From assembly GCA_035041965.1 (NCBI GenBank), contig JAPYMA010000140.1:27944-91943 (forward strand): a stretch of 64,000 nt of DNA. Direction: 5' to 3'. The position numbers and the translations under genes were made by a program. The notes beneath the pieces are model-generated. The model was given only the letters and a program-made list of their open reading frames with translations, had not been told where the DNA came from and did not search any database. This DNA comes from Anisakis pegreffii (lineage: Eukaryota; Nematoda; Chromadorea; Rhabditida; Anisakidae). This document shows positions 12,151-26,594 of this stretch, piece by piece (the first letter of the stretch is position 1; every line of letters starts with the position of its first letter).

Positions 12151-14451
12151 ATGTCAGAATTGCTTGGTGAATTACCCGCATCAAAGCGACCAGATATTTC
12201 GAAGCCCAGATGGCCTCAGAATACCTACCAGGGCCGCCTACAACATTATTGGGCCACCGCAAATCCAATGAATCTCTTTCATTCAACATCTGAAATTGAA
12301 CTGGCTCAAAAGACAGTACTTGATTACAGGTAGATGTCGAGTCAATCGAGTAAACTGCCAATTTCTGTGGCGACAATTAGTCCTGAAGCAGCGGCATGTT
12401 TTTGAAACGGTCAGGAATCATGAAAGTATTTCAGGAAGGGCGTCATCGATGATCAGATGACTGTTGACGAATTGTGGCGAAGGAAGAACCTTTACGATTC
12501 AGCATATCACGCAAGAACCGGTGAGAAGATGCTACTGATCGGACGGATGAGCGCTCAGTGCCCATGCAATATGATTATCACTGGTGGTCTTCTTACATCA
12601 TATCAGTGAGTCTTAATTTGAATATGAAACGATTCAGATGATTGTACTGAACTTAATGATAACGAGTGATACGAATTCATCACTTTATCACAATCATTAA
12701 TGAATTTTCGATTAACCTTATTCAATTCTATCCATTCTGCAGGCTAACTAGAAACGAATGGTTTAAATTAACTATTATCATAGTCTGAAATGTTCATTTT
12801 GTGTAATTCTGCAAGCTTACCTCAAGTTCATAATCATAATTATCATTATGGCATATCATTTACAGGCATTTACCTGGTCTGATCTTTTGGCATTGGATCA
12901 ATCAGTCATTTAATTCCATCGTGAATTGGACAAATCGCGCGGGCGACAATGAAGTCTCAAAAAAAGGTTTATTAACAGCTTACGTGTGCGCTACGGGTGG
13001 AGCCGTAACAGCCGCGTTGGGTTTGAACGCAATCGTTAAGGTTTCGAAGTTACAGATGCAAATTCCAATAGATTCATTTGCTTGCAATGCAGAACGAATA
13101 GTATATTCCATGCATGAGATTGTCGCCCCTTTGAGTTGTTAACATCAGAATAGGAGACGGCCGCAATTTCATGACGATTTAAAATCATAAAGACCAAAAA
13201 TCTAGTGGAAATGAAACTGAAATCTTTGATATGCGATGAAATTGCGAGTGCTAATTAAGTTGAGACGTTTCAGAATCTGCACCCACTAATTCAACGTTTC
13301 GTACCGTTCATCGCAATTGCAGTGGCAAATGCCATCAATATACCGCTGATGAGAAACGTGTACGTTATCTTATGTCCGATTATGATCTCGTTTTTATGGA
13401 ATGCTCATTGAGACTGAGTATCCACGAGGGAATTGTTTGGTCATAAGTTGAAGCCGTTTTGTACGTTTCAAAGCATGCACCATTGCAACAGAAATTCTCA
13501 GCTTTGATCTCGCATTCAAGCAAAATTGCCGTTTTGCTTATGATTAATGAAATTGTTCCGTTCAACATAGCAATCTCAACTTCTCCATGTACACTGCATA
13601 TTGTTGTTCTTTCTCTCAGCGAATTGCGAGACGGTATTGATGTGTCAGATAAAGAAGGTAACAAGCTGGGTAGTAGTCGAGTTGTCGTACGGCGAGCAAT
13701 ATCGCAGGTAGTGATCAGTCGAATTGGTATAGCTACTCCACATATGTGTGAGTTTTGATGACATTCCACGTGATAAAAACAATTCCTTCATTCTGTTTTC
13801 GATGAAGCAAGCAAGAATTTCATTTCAGCCATTAAAAACTTCACTAGTGATGATGCAGTTTTAGTTTCACGTTTGGTTGTTTGCAATTTTATTCAGTGGA
13901 AACTTCACCGTGATAACGTAATCTTTGTTTTTTCGTTTCCTCTCAGTTGCTTTACTGAAATTACTAAACTTTCAGTAATCACTCCTGCAATCGCTCATCA
14001 CATGATGAAGAAACAATGGTACCGAGTGAGTGTTCATACGTTTCGTTTCGTTCTTAGAATAAGAACGCACGTCCGTCTGTATTTCTAGTGATTGTACCAC
14101 AATTAGAGCAACTAACTACTACTAGGGTTGAGGAAGGAGCGGAATCAACATTTGATGTTACTTTGATGCAATCTTCAGACTTCATAGATGACAAGTTCGA
14201 GTATTTACGGGATAACTAACGCGGCGACTCAGTTAACAATGAGTTCATTGATATCAACTTTACAGAGCAGTCGTTATGCGAACGTTATTATGCAAACGGT
14301 TCTTTCCGGAATAATTTTAACAGTGTCGACACCAATGTGTTGTGCACTTTTTCCGCAATGGAGTTGCATTGAAGTGAGCAAGTTGGAGAAGGATCTTCAG
14401 GATAGGATTGGCAAGAAACACACACTTGTTTACTACAATAAAGGACTTTAA
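12151..14451 (+). CDS. SFXN: sideroflexin (mitochondrial inner-membrane amino-acid transporter)
   Basis: Seven exons join in phase: 12151-12329, 12435-12605, 12866-13040, 13274-13359, 13620-13747, 14089-14126 and 14266-14451. They give 320 aa, against about 322 in human SFXN1. Family landmarks appear in order: [13 protein letters not shown] near residue 35, [86 protein letters not shown] and the C-terminal YYNKGL. Known sideroflexins sit in the mitochondrial inner membrane, and SFXN1 imports serine for one-carbon metabolism. Which paralogue this is cannot be told. The start follows two acceptor-like sites (TTTTCAG, ATTTCAG, 11-18 nt upstream), fitting trans-splicing; an in-frame ATG at 12124 is less likely. 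The 38-nt exon 6 is small but restores the family spacing exactly. Confidence 0.95.
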
Positions 14452-14793
14452 TTCGCCAAGACTCATGATTCATACGAAGAATTGTTTACTTCCTATGTTT
14501 ATCCTTTTTATCTCCTATGAACATTTTCACATCATCATTTGGACTATGGTGTATTTGTTATTCAAATATATTGTTGACAAAAGCCTGGTGTAGATTTCAC
14601 ATTCATTCTTAACGGTGTTGGGCCATGCTTACTTACGACTGTTATGTTGTGAGCCAAAATGACTTCACTATTCTGAGCAGTGTTCCTTCCCCTCAAACAC
14701 CAACTCTGTTAGAAAGAATCGACCGCAGACCGTTGTGAATGACATTCCAGAAAATCACTGTTGTAAAATGCCGTTCAGCAGAGTAGCCTCCAG

Positions 14794-16049
14794 GAGTGTT
14801 GTGCGGGGAGTGCAAAATGGGTCAGGGACGGAACGGGGAGTTTCGGGGAGAAAACTCAATCTTCCCCGTCTCCATCCCCGAAACTTCCCGAAAACGTGAC
14901 TTTGGAACTAGAGTCAGCAGGACCTTTAAAACATGATTTTTTGATGGGAAAGGATTTAAATTCAGGATTTAAAAAAATTAAATTCAAGACCTTCAGGATA
15001 GAAAAGCGATAACTGCAAAGGCGCAATGCAATTTTATTTACACTATTTTATTCAATCACATGAGAGAATAGAGTTTTTGAAAATAGCAAAATTTTATTTT
15101 AAAAAATGGCAAAACTAGCAAAAAATTGCATACCAAACACAGTTTTTAGAGTTTAGCAAAAAATAGCAACAAATACAGTTTTTGAAAGAAGTAGCAAAAT
15201 TTATTATGACAAAAGCAAAAGAGAATGCGCACTCTACTGCTACAGTTTTCTACTACACTCACCTATGCCGACATATTACATGTCACTGTGCAGCTCTCGA
15301 AATATTCTGAATCGTGGGAAGGAATTAACACACGGATTCATGAACTCAAAATTTCGCTGAATTTTATTGCTCTTGATTCTCATCAGAAAATGTGATTATC
15401 TCCATTAGTCTACATAGAAATGCATCCAGATGAGCGTGACATAAACTAATGAAGAGCAGAATAATCAGTTGAATATTCAATGAAATGCTACGCAAAAGTT
15501 CATCAAGCTGTTGTTGATCATGCCATTCGTCTGACTTGTATCAATTTCCTAGACTTCTCATCGATGATAGGTGGTAAAGAACGAGGATGACTGTATATGA
15601 ATGAGCTGGGAATGATTAAGACTTGCTTCAAGATGGACGCACTATCAAAACTAATACAAATTGGCCTGCTTTATCAACTCCGCTGATCCAGTGAATTTTC
15701 AAAACTTAAATCCCGGAGTCGGGATCAGAATTGGAATCCCGGGATCTCCTGTACATCCTTGCTGAGACAGAATGGTAGTAGGACCTTAAACGGCAACATG
15801 CGAAATTCGAATTCAGCTTTTTCGGGGAGTTTCGGGGAGACTCCCCGAAATTTCGGAGAGTCTCCCCGATATTCCGGGAAGAGCCGACAGTTCTGAAGAA
15901 GTCGGGAACGGGGACGGGGAGAGTTTCTGAAAATGGCCGCCGCTGGAAAATGGTCGGGGACGGGGACAATCCCCGAAAATGGCCGTCGCTCAAAAACGGT
16001 CGGAGACGGAGACGGGAACCCCGAATTCGAGGACTCCTGCACAACACTA
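14794..16049. mobile_element. hAT-like non-autonomous DNA transposon
   Basis: The element is bounded by inverted ends (left GAGTGTTGTGCGGGGAGT, right end reversed TAGTGTTGTGCAGGAGTCC). The 8-bp direct repeat GCCTCCAG flanks it on both sides (14786-14793 and 16050-16057), the duplication size typical of hAT transposons. Both subterminal zones are packed with short CGGGGA/CCCCGA iterations, while the middle is AT-rich. The open frames over the right end (15706-16132, minus) are translations of these iterations. No transposase is present, so it would need one supplied in trans. The middle (15345-15745) is related to another element family seen at 33.7 and 47.5 kb. Confidence 0.75.
15345..15745 (+). 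repeat. segment shared with the hAT-like element at 34.4-34.76 kb
   Basis: From CTCAAAATTTCG through AGAAAATGTGATTATCTC, GAAATGCATCCAGATGA and GAATATTCAATGAAATG to a TTATCAA(C/A)TCC end, this stretch aligns base for base, with scattered substitutions and small gaps, to 34428-34745. It lies inside the transposon at 14794-16049. Either it is a nested insertion or the two families share an internal module. Confidence 0.7.
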
Positions 16050-18109
16050 GCCTCCAGCAGATCGCAGGCAAACATGATTTTATCGTGGTAGGTAGTTAGT
16101 GTGGGATGTGTTTCGTCACGTTTTTGACGCATTTAACCGAGATATCCACATGGAATACATTCGAAATTTATCTTCGTACCGATAAAATTGGATGCCTAAC
16201 TTGTGACTCACTGCCCGATGAATCTAACAAAGTGAGTGATGAGTGAGCTGCTCAGATTAATATCCGTTTTATTCAGAAACATTCCCATGAAACTGAACAA
16301 TACGCTAAATGTAGATACGAAGTAACACGTGAAATGAGCATGTAAGGTGTGCAAGAAAAGCACATCAGCAAGTTAATCTCTAGTGTGTTGCGAAGATTTG
16401 TTGAAAGATTATCTAATATCAATACATTAACCGCTATTGCCTGAATGATATTTTTTCAGATGTTTGCAGGACTAGTACTTGAAGATCATCTCAATAAGGC
16501 ATTTACCCCTAAACACACTAGGCATTAACTTCAATCTTCTGAAAGGCCTTAATGATCAATTTTATCTATTTATCAATGTTGTGCTGGGAATCTTACGGAT
16601 GATTAAAATAAGAATTGTGGGTGAATGACAGAACAAGTGATGGAAAACATCTCAGGACGTTTGTTCGTAACTGATTTGTTGTGATCAATTAGAAGAAGTG
16701 AGAGTAACAAAATTACGAGTGCTTGTCGCCTAATGTCGTGCAGGAATAACGGTAACGCATTCTTCTTCGAATGCACTCCATTTCTGCACCTAAAACAGCA
16801 AACGTTCGTGTATTTTTGTCCTACACATCACCACAAAGACCACCGACCGCGTTGAACATGCATGCCATCCTTGCGCACCATACCGCTTTACCGTAGTAGG
16901 ACACATTTGCTAAATATCTTAATGGCAGTTAGAATCGAGTGGAGAATTGTCATTCCTGCATCCTTTCTCACTTCGGAAATACTCTCCTTGACTTTAACAT
17001 CAAGCTTGTAGGTGATGAGAAACTTTGTCAGGTAACAAATTCATTCAGATTTGCCTTTTTAGAGTCCTTTCTTCGACCTCCAATCTGCCGGCATACATGC
17101 GAACCTGCCTCATCATGAAGCAATTTTTTTTACCACGAAAATGTGCTTTCATTATCTGCACCGACTGCGCATTATTATCGAATGTTATCAATAACACTGA
17201 ACAATCCGGAAATGAATTATGGGGAAATTGTGCCATGAAAATAAGTTTGGTCGCGCGATTCTTTTGAGCACTTCTGCGCTTTATTACGGGGAGTGCAACA
17301 ATCGTGTTCTACATTCAAATTTTTCAGAAACACGTAACTGTCAGAAACAAGTAGATGAGATGGATGCCATTTGATGTTGAGTTCATTCGTTTTCCTCTTT
17401 TAGTTCCATGAGAATTTGGTGAAAGAATTCTATGAAAACAGATATTTTGTGGCATTCGTTCAGTTGAAATTTCATCAACTGAATCTGAATTAAAGATTCG
17501 TTAGAGAAACAGATCACCACAGAAAGACAAGAAATATAAACAAATAAATAATTAACAAACAATCACACGCACGCAATATATCAACAATCAAAACACTCGA
17601 TTTGGTGACTTATCGATATCAAAAAATGCACATCGACAATTCAATCAAAGAAGATAAATGAAACGAAAAAAAAAAACAAAAAATTATCACAGTATGAGAG
17701 AAATAAACAACCAAAAGATGGTAAAGACAGAATGCTGACTGAGTAAACGGTGCAATTCATAATTCAAAACTGAGACTGAAAACTCGAAATTCAAGGAACC
17801 ATTAACCGAGAGTATTTCTAGAAACGACCTTAAGAACATCCAGTGCACATGTTTTAAACACAATGAATGTTTTAAGCAAACAATTACTCCCTTCAAAACA
17901 ACCAAAAAGGAAACGTGTTTCATCACGGCCAATAAAAAGAAAGAGAAGTATGGAAGGAATAACGTAATAATCCTTTTACCAAACCTGAAAAATAGTTTGA
18001 AGTTCATTTCGTATTCGAAGACAGAACGGAGGATATACATATTCAAAGATTACTATCCACATTAACACTATTCAAAGTGGATCAGAACATGATGAATCAT
18101 TAAAAAGTA
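16050..18109. other. intergenic, no supportable gene
   Basis: This is AT-rich DNA between the transposon and the 3' end of the SRP receptor gene. Short open frames on both strands (17025-17267 plus, 17045-17236 minus, 17687-18046 minus) have no splice context or recognisable product. The last of these lies in the presumed 3' UTR of the SRP receptor gene. Confidence 0.5.
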
Positions 18110-21100
18110 TCATTTGAGCAGTGAATGAACAACAGCATTGGCGTTCAAGTTCTTCAAATCGTTGTACGTCTGTCCAGTTCCAACGAACACTATCGGCTGA
18201 CCGGTTATATAAGTCATCGAAATCGCGGCGCCGACCTGCAGTTTAACAACATCAAATTGAGGCAAATATCATGAAGATGGAAATAATTCAAACTCTCCAT
18301 TGTCTGCGGATTGTTCAACTACAATACATCAAATGTATGACGCGTTTTGACAAAACTACGGTTTTGAACCTTCCCTTTGCGTGGCTCATCTTTTAGAGAT
18401 TTAAGCCAATGGCAAAGAAAACACCTTTGAATGTGAATATTGCTACTTGGCCCTCTTTTCAGAATCCTTAACCTCTAACAAATGAACATGAACCAGACTA
18501 GTGCCTCGAGAATCTCGAAGCACCAAAAAGCGACCGGTATACAAACCTTGTCATCGATGGTATCAAATTTGGTGAGAACAATGCCATCAATGAGACGAGC
18601 ATCTGCACCCAATGCCGCATGATCAGCGAGCGCTTGATTGAACTTAACCAACTGATCAACCGCATCATTGCCGACCAATGCCTCACCAACAAATAGAACC
18701 AAATCCGGCTCATTTATATGGATCAACTGCAATCCTACTATTACGCGCGAACTGACGACTATCCAAAAGAATTCAAAATGATGATGCCCAATTTGGTCAC
18801 TTGCTAATATTCACAAAAAAACTGTACACTGTCACAACCACGGCATCCAATTGTAAATAACTCACAAATAGCAAAAATACCTACTCAGTCAGCTCATAAA
18901 GTAAACATTATTTTCATAATAACGCAGATAATGATAGAACAAAAGCAATGATAATAACAGCAATAATAACGGTTGCATTGATCTGATAGAAAGACGATGA
19001 CATCGCAACTAAAAATGTGGAGGAGCGCATTAATATTAACCTTTGCGAGTGATCTCATCAGTGGTTCGTTGTCCTGCATTCTACCAGCTGTATCCACCAA
19101 TACAACGTCAATACTACGTTCAACTGCTGAAAAACAATCAGTTTATCAGAAAAAAATCCTTGCTTGAATACATACACATACATAAGCACAAACGGAGGTT
19201 TTTTTGACTCCTGAATACTCAGCTGCAAATCCTCATCACCGTTCTCACAAGTATTTATTAGAACAACTGAATATTCTGATCAAAATCACCATATATTCCA
19301 GAAATACCATTAATTCCTTAATTTGCATTCAGCCGAATGAATGACGGCATTGGACACTCTACCAAGAGGAGTATTCATAATTTAACACTAATTATATTCA
19401 TTCAGCACACGAGCACGAGATACTCGATGGATAGGTCAGGTTAATGAACTGAGAACGGAAACGAGTGAAGTTGGAACGATCAAAAGAGAACGGAAATAGC
19501 AGAAAAGGAACCAACCGATCGCAATTGCTGCTGCAGCCAGTCCAGCTGGATCTTTGCCATAGCCTTGCTCATACAGTTGCACACTGTTCGGATGGAGTGA
19601 ATTCAAATGTTTCGTGTGCGTCCGCAATTGCTCTACAGCACCTGCACGGAACGTGTCGCCAGCGGCGATGAGAACACGATAGCCTAAATAAATTCTCAAT
19701 CAATTGAAACGAATTTCTGATGCTTATCAACTGAACAGTGAATGTTTATTGATAGGCTTAAATGCCCCACGACGAACACACAAACAACAAACACAAAAGA
19801 ATCACTCATTTAAAATTGACATAGCAATACATAACAATGTGATAACGTATTATTAATTACGGATTTTCGAACACTATTATAGATATCAAAAGCGTTATGA
19901 CAATCGAATTTTTCACTGTCATAAGGCCGCTTCAACTGCACAATAGGGTTTTTGGCAACTTTGTGAGCAAAATTTCCACACAAATACGACTACATTACTT
20001 CTTAAAATCTTTGTTCTAATCAGATTTTAATTCATCTTTCGAATGAGTGAGTACTTTCTTCGAATTCTTTTGGTAGTAGAGGAACTTGAGGGAATGCATG
20101 AACATTTCACAGGTTTCTTTTGCGTATCGCCCTCATACAGGTATCAATAACGTAAGGCTCAGGAAAGCTGACCAACCATTTTCATTCAACCAAAATGTAA
20201 TTTTGGCTAAATTTGTTGACTTCCCCACCCCATTGACACCACAAAACACGATCACATAGGGACGATGTTCCCGCTTCGCTTCGAGTACATCACGAAGGAT
20301 ATCAACTCGACGTTTTGGTGTTAGCAACTGAAAAACTCATTAAAAATCAAATGGATCAATTTCTGGATCAATCGAACATTATAAAATATCATTCAACGAT
20401 ACACTTCAAGAACACCACCACTCATCACAGTGGAATGAGTCATGAAAATGAGAAGACAACTGAGCCAATGAAAACAACCAAACAATCGTTAATGGACGGA
20501 CACTAGCAACACTATCAAACGACAACTGATCAAATAAAGCAGAGAAAAAAAAGCACGAAAATACGTCTCCGAAACGTTTCGAAGCGAAACAAAATCTCGG
20601 TTAGCTAACATCAACGCCAAATGTCGAAGCAATGGCGGAAATTTCTGAGGTCATTCTCAATTCGTTCCGTTCAGAAAAAAAAAAACAACTGCTCGTTCCA
20701 ATAACGTCAGAACAATTTCATAAGGCAAACATTGAAAAAGAACTACACAAACAACAACAGCTCACCTGTACAAGAGACTCACGAAACGCTTCTCGCACAA
20801 TACTCGCCACACGACTGAACGAACCGACCACCTTACCTTCGAGCTTCACCCCTACCGACTCGCAAAGCTTATCAGCCGGCTCTGCGGCTACGTTCTTTCC
20901 TGCAACCATCGAACGAATGAAACACAGAACGATTATACACAATCAATTATTAAATCGGCGATTATATTACAGCTCATTATTAGTATTCATCTTCTCACTA
21001 TTAACGGAAATCACTTCGTCACCACTTCTTTGCAGAAGCAAAAAAATTCCTCATGTCAGTTCGAAAATGCGCTACTCTTTGAAATAATTTATTGTTCGTT

Positions 21101-24100
21101 TACTAATTTCAAGAGCACAAGTTCATGTTCAGTGAACAATTTTACCTGATATAAGTAATGTAAGTGAACGGCATTAAAAAATTAATAATACTAAATAATC
21201 CTGAAAAGTACAAAAATATAATTGGTGAACACTACATAAAATGCACTCAGTTCAATAATCGACGCCACCCACGCATATAATATTCTATGACCTGAAAATT
21301 CGACCAGATAATGTATGCAAACAAACCAATGAGTGTATCACGCATTTTGTCGAGTGCTGGCTGAATATCCTCAGCAGTGAGTTTCTTGTTACCAACAAGT
21401 GATTTAAATGCTGAAAACCATCCACCACCAGATTTGCTCTCGCTTTTCGTGCCCTCACTGCAATGAAATTTTACCGCTATTCCTATTCCAGCAGTATATG
21501 AACTAAATCAGGTCCAGAACGAAAAACCAACGTTAGCACCATACAACGTCCAAATACTACAAATGACTGCTTGTAATATCGCATAGTAGCAACGCTGAAT
21601 CAGGAGTGTACATTTGTGAAATAAACTGATTGCATAACTTGAGGTGGTATGATGAAATATGCGATTATGTGACGATAGAGAATTAGTTTCACATATACCG
21701 TCTTATTAACGATCTCAAAATGGGTTGCTGATGCGACAGAACACGGCAGCATTGTGAAACGGAATTACATTATAATTACTTAGCGATTTTCAATGTTTGC
21801 GCTTAGTTCAGTCATCAGGACTACATGGAACTACCAGGATACACGACAATAATAGGAATTGCGGAGGACATCTAATGCCTACTGAGTGATTGTATGAACG
21901 ATTCAACATTGAAAACCCCTACTTGGTATCATCATCCTCCTCGTCATCGATCTCATTTTCCTCCTCACTTTGATCCACATCCAGTCCAGGTAGTTCGCCT
22001 TTCAGCTGGCCAACGTACTGCCTCTGAGATATTCTTTTTGGATTATTTGCATTCGCCACTCATAAATGATGCATCTATCGAAGAACACAACTATCAACAA
22101 TTTCACAAAATCGGCTTCCCAATACTTTTGAAATAATGATGCATTAGGTTAGCCGACAAAATAAGTCAAGCAACTCAAATTCGAAGATTGCAACGCATCA
22201 TCAATCACATCACAATTAACAAATGTTGTACAAAAAGTTCACGAAAAAAACAACCGGATAGCATTCGTTGAGCTGTTGCATAAATGAAGGATATGAATAA
22301 GGTAGCAGCTAACTTGTTCTTCAATGAATTTATGATCCTCTTCGTGCTCGGATGACCCGTCTGCACCATTTTTATCGCTCAACTTACTATAATCCAATGA
22401 TGCTATATCCATTTTGTTCGCGTCCGCAACCAATCCCCAAACACGAGCTTGTTTACCTTTTTTCACTTCTGTTGATGACTTATCGGAATCAGCGCCGCCT
22501 CTGAAAAGACAAAAATCTCATTTCACTGACTTCATTTAAAGGTCCATGCCACACTTATCTCGTGCACTTAATTCCTAGCATGGAAATTTGATCGGCAATC
22601 ACAATGCTGCATTACAATCAAACGCATCTTTTCCTAGCATAAAATACCATTTGAATTTCTATTCTTTCGCACATTTCTTTTGTTTTTCTTCGCAAAACCA
22701 AAAAAATTCCACAGTTTCCTATACACCATCAGCAATATGTCTAAAATCTAGAATCAAACGATTGCTCAGTGCACTCGAAAGTTAAAGTATCCGTACTCAT
22801 TTCCATACATCTTCACAGCAATCACAGGAGGAAGTGAATGAACTCAACAGATATGACTAAGAAAAACTTAACAGAGACATATGCACAACAGAGGCTTACT
22901 TCTTAGATGCAGCAGCACTTACAACGCCTCCTTTTTTCTTGAAAAATTCCGCTCGTCGACGCTGTAGCTCCTCATCATCAGTGGTGCCAGTCTTCGGCGA
23001 ACTTGGGCAAACCTGCGATGCTTCAGTCTCTTTCTTGTTCGATTCGTCATCACTGGAAATGCAGTTCACTCTATCTCAATTCATCAGCATCTTATTGGAA
23101 AGTTGTATTCGAATCAGCTGTCAACTCTCAACTTTATAAAAATTAGGCGAGAAGAAGGGGAGGCTGCTGATGTGAGTTCTTCTCAGTGGTGTCATTTTCA
23201 AGACGGCCGAACTAATCAAGCCCCAACGCTTTGCTGTAGCTACTTCCATCACATGATTTTTCCTATTTTTATTCATCAGTTACCATTTGTCAAACTCTCG
23301 TTAAGAATTTCTGTTCAATGAAAAACGAACGAATGAATAAAAACATCACACATTCCTTTGTCAAATGCTGACAAGCATTGCTAACCTGGTGAATGAGACA
23401 GATGAATCCTTTTGTTTATTTGCTGCTTTGGTGGATGGCAATGGAGCTTGTTGTTGTAGTTGTTGCTGCTTTGCAGCTTTTTGTTGTTGTTCCTTCTCTT
23501 TCATGATTTTGGCGGCACGTTCCGCTGGACGTTCTATCATCGATGCAACTGTCTTTTTCGATTTTTCACTCTCCTGAAAAAAAAACAAATTTCTAAAAGC
23601 AAGCAATTGGGATTACTTCGGAGTAAGCTCCACTCAACCACTCCGTCATGATGCCAATTCGCTCAAGTTGAACAACTGCTGTAGAATGAACGAAACCTTA
23701 TATGAACCCGATTCAGTAAGTTGTCATAAAGATGAGAGCGAATCAAATACGTAGGAAACAATACATCTCTACTCGTATATGAGAGCTCAGCAAGAACGAT
23801 TTCTCAGATATCAAACATAAGAGCAATGAGTTGACAGCTTATTGTCAGGAGAAATGAATTTGTTAATTGGAAACCTCAAACTTGCGCATTGTTTTCTCGG
23901 GTCTGTTCAAATTCACTGATCTTGAAGCGCGGTAGATCCTGAAACGAACAGAAATATGCCATAATGCTATCTAAAAATGAATTCCTTTCAAGAATTTGCA
24001 AGTCTGTATTCCAAAAAAACGACAATCCTCTGAAGTTCCGCACGAAAATCTCAAAGTTTACAATACATGCGAAGAAAAGACCTCCAGCCCAGAGAGAACA

Positions 24101-25101
24101 GCGAAAATTAATCGAATCAAACATGTTTATAAGGCAGCATAAATTGAAAAACAATGCGTACTTGTCGAATTGTTCGGTAAAATGTTCGAATGTTTTTGGA
24201 GTTGACGAATAAAGTGCTTTGTTATCTGACAGCACATTCTTATACATATCACGAAATTTCTTTTGCACATCCGATATCAACTGATCACCGTACGATAACT
24301 GTATTGCACTCTGATAAACGACCTTAAATTCCGCTACGTATTTAAAATTTCAATCTCAAACCAAAAACAATTGGTTCGTACTATTGCAAAATTACGGAAA
24401 ACACATTCGTTTCTTGATGAATACACAACGATGGAAAAAAGCAGAACGGACGTTCATTCATGTTCAGACGTCTTATTTGGGAAAAGATACTGGAATATGA
24501 TGCATACACACCTTCACAATAAATTACGAATGGAAATTTTACAATTTCAAACGGAACGAAAATAACGAACCAGAAAAACAAGCTCGAATTCGTTATCAAG
24601 CTTGTACTTGATTGATACATTATTATGCTTGAAAATAGTGCTACCACCGCGCTCCTGAAGTTTAGGAGATTCTTTAGGGCTTATTCACTGACAACGGCAA
24701 ACTACTAGAGAGTTGTTGCCCCAGGCACAATGCAAGCAAATCGAAAGTTCAACTAGGAACCTGTAAATCTCGAACGATTACAGCAGCAGTACAAAGAAGC
24801 AGGCATCTTTCATGTCGTTTTAAGCCTGAACCCAAATGCGAACTTAAACACAGGCTGACGGCAAACCTGAGCTCAAATTCGAACCAACTCACAAAGCATA
24901 AACCCGTGTGTGCTATTAAATCTATATGAGATTCACAATGTGCCCGCTGAGTCAGTTCATAGAGTGAAATAGAAATTAGCGAACCTGCATGAGAACTTCT
25001 CTGATCAGTTCATTGATGGAATCAGTGAAAAGTTGACCTCCTTCCTGAAAGCACCACAGCACCAAGCCACCTTTACCGAAAATAGTGAACAAATCTATCA
25101 T
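18110..25101 (-). CDS. SRPRA: signal recognition particle receptor subunit alpha
   Basis: Fifteen exons join in phase: 25101-24985, 24654-24571, 24322-24162, 23938-23875, 23573-23386, 23052-22900, 22500-22314, 22023-21923, 21457-21327, 20899-20766, 20327-20177, 19683-19516, 19126-19041, 18726-18547 and 18235-18110. They give 676 aa (human 638). The N-terminal SRX domain ([19 protein letters not shown]) binds the membrane-anchored beta subunit. A charged linker with poly-Q and acidic stretches follows (about 143-350). The NG GTPase has GVNGVGKST (about 469), [12 protein letters not shown] (about 499), DTAGRMQD (about 558), TKFD (about 627) and GTGQ (about 654). Through paired GTPases it docks SRP54-bound ribosomes at the ER. 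All GTPase motifs are intact. Ten of its 14 donors begin GTT. Confidence 0.97.
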
Positions 25102-26238
25102 CTTCCAGAATCTAAAAGCCAGAATCGATCACTTAATCATCTATTAACAATTATGCTCACGCACAAACATACAAACGCTCGTCCAACGGTAAATGAAAAA
25201 TTTTCAAAACGAATCAATCACTCAAATTCAATGCAGCTGAGGTCGAGAATGATTCTTCTCGCTGATTGCCAGAATAGTTTCAAGTTTAAAATATTTTCAG
25301 AACAATTTCGAATATTATTATTAAAAAGTTTTCATTGCGATCATGCTCAACAAGCAATACGCGTAAACTCTTCTTGTCTAAAACAAACTCCACTTTTCAG
25401 CACCTCAGGTCACACAATTAATCAACTTTTTTCAACATCAATTTTCTAGAAGTAACACAAAAACAGAAGCATAGCAGCTCATCACATGCGTGTCAAATAC
25501 AACACCTGACAAGAATGTGCGATCAAATCCACTAATAACAGGTCGAACTTTATCAACAACCACCATATGACAATAATAATAATTCATTTTTCAATTAACG
25601 TTAATTTTTTGATTTCATGTTGTTGTATACCATCAACAATTTCCAAACGTCTGTCAGAGTGTCCCATTCACCCACTTCACCACGACAGAAGCAGACATTA
25701 AAAGAGCGTAGAGATGTTATATGTGTCATTTACACGCTATTATTTTTGAACTGCACTCAACGTTAACGTGTTCCTACCGTTCTGCTCTGTTCGTGACAAG
25801 ATTTTGACGTATAAACTGAGCGATCACAGGTCAGTGTGACTCTTCGAAATCATTGCTTACAAGTTTAGACGTACCCTTCGTTGCGACGTAAATCAATTAT
25901 ATAGATGTGTCAATATGTGCAATCAAAACAACGGCCTGTAATCAACAAAATAACAATACGATAACGTATTGTAACTCTCATCAATAACGATCGAATAAAC
26001 TGCATCATCAGTATGATTAGTTTATTTTGATAAACCAGATTTTATCAATGAAACGAAGTGGTATGGATTGATAAAGAGTTTGTTCATCGGTGGATTGGCA
26101 GAACGTCCTCTTCAGGTGATGACTCAATCATTCACAATACACCACTGGCAGTTCTTTTTCAGATGCTGCCTCAGAAAATGAATCCCGTGGCACATTCAAA
26201 CATGGAGCGTGCTTTTATTCACATGTAGTTGTCAGGAA
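25102..26238. other. intergenic between SRPRA 5' end and a MITE
   Basis: This is presumed upstream and promoter DNA of the SRP receptor gene. A TTTTAG acceptor-like site lies 12 nt before its start codon. The plus-strand open frame at 25033-25449 overlaps exon 1 of SRPRA in antisense and is not supported. Nothing else is recognisable. Confidence 0.45.
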
Positions 26239-26594
26239 CAATGATGTCTAGTTTAAAAAAAAAATTCTCCCAGCTTCGACTCCGCATTTTTGAAATCCTC
26301 GTCTCTGGCTTTATATATCTGGAAGTTCGACCTAGGCCTTAGCTTCAATTCCACATTTTTGGAAGCTCGGCTCCAGCTTTGCATTCTTCAGTTTTTGCCT
26401 CCGGCTTCGGCTCCGCATTTTCGAACAGTCTGGCTCCAGCTCCGGCTCCAGATCCGAACTTTCCTCTATTCTCTCCTGGTTCCTCAGTAATCCGGAACCG
26501 TAGTACAGCTCTTAGCTCCAATCACTGAATGTTGCTATGATTCCTTTTGGATGAGCCAAAAATTTTCTTCGGCTCCGGAACTTAGGCATCACTA
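26239..26594. mobile_element. small hAT-like MITE
   Basis: The ends are imperfect inverted repeats (left CAATGATGTCTAGTTT, right end reversed TAGTGATGCCTAAGTTC). The flanks GTCAGGAA and CTCAGAAA agree at 6 of 8 positions, so they may be an old 8-bp target duplication. The interior consists of degenerate GGCTCC/CTCCGG iterations, the same style of filling as the element at 14794-16049. There is no coding capacity. Confidence 0.5.

Noticed and set aside
15706..16132. Two overlapping minus-strand frames of 121 and 135 codons
   Set aside because: They translate the CCCCGA iterations at the end of a transposon, and both frames are equally open.
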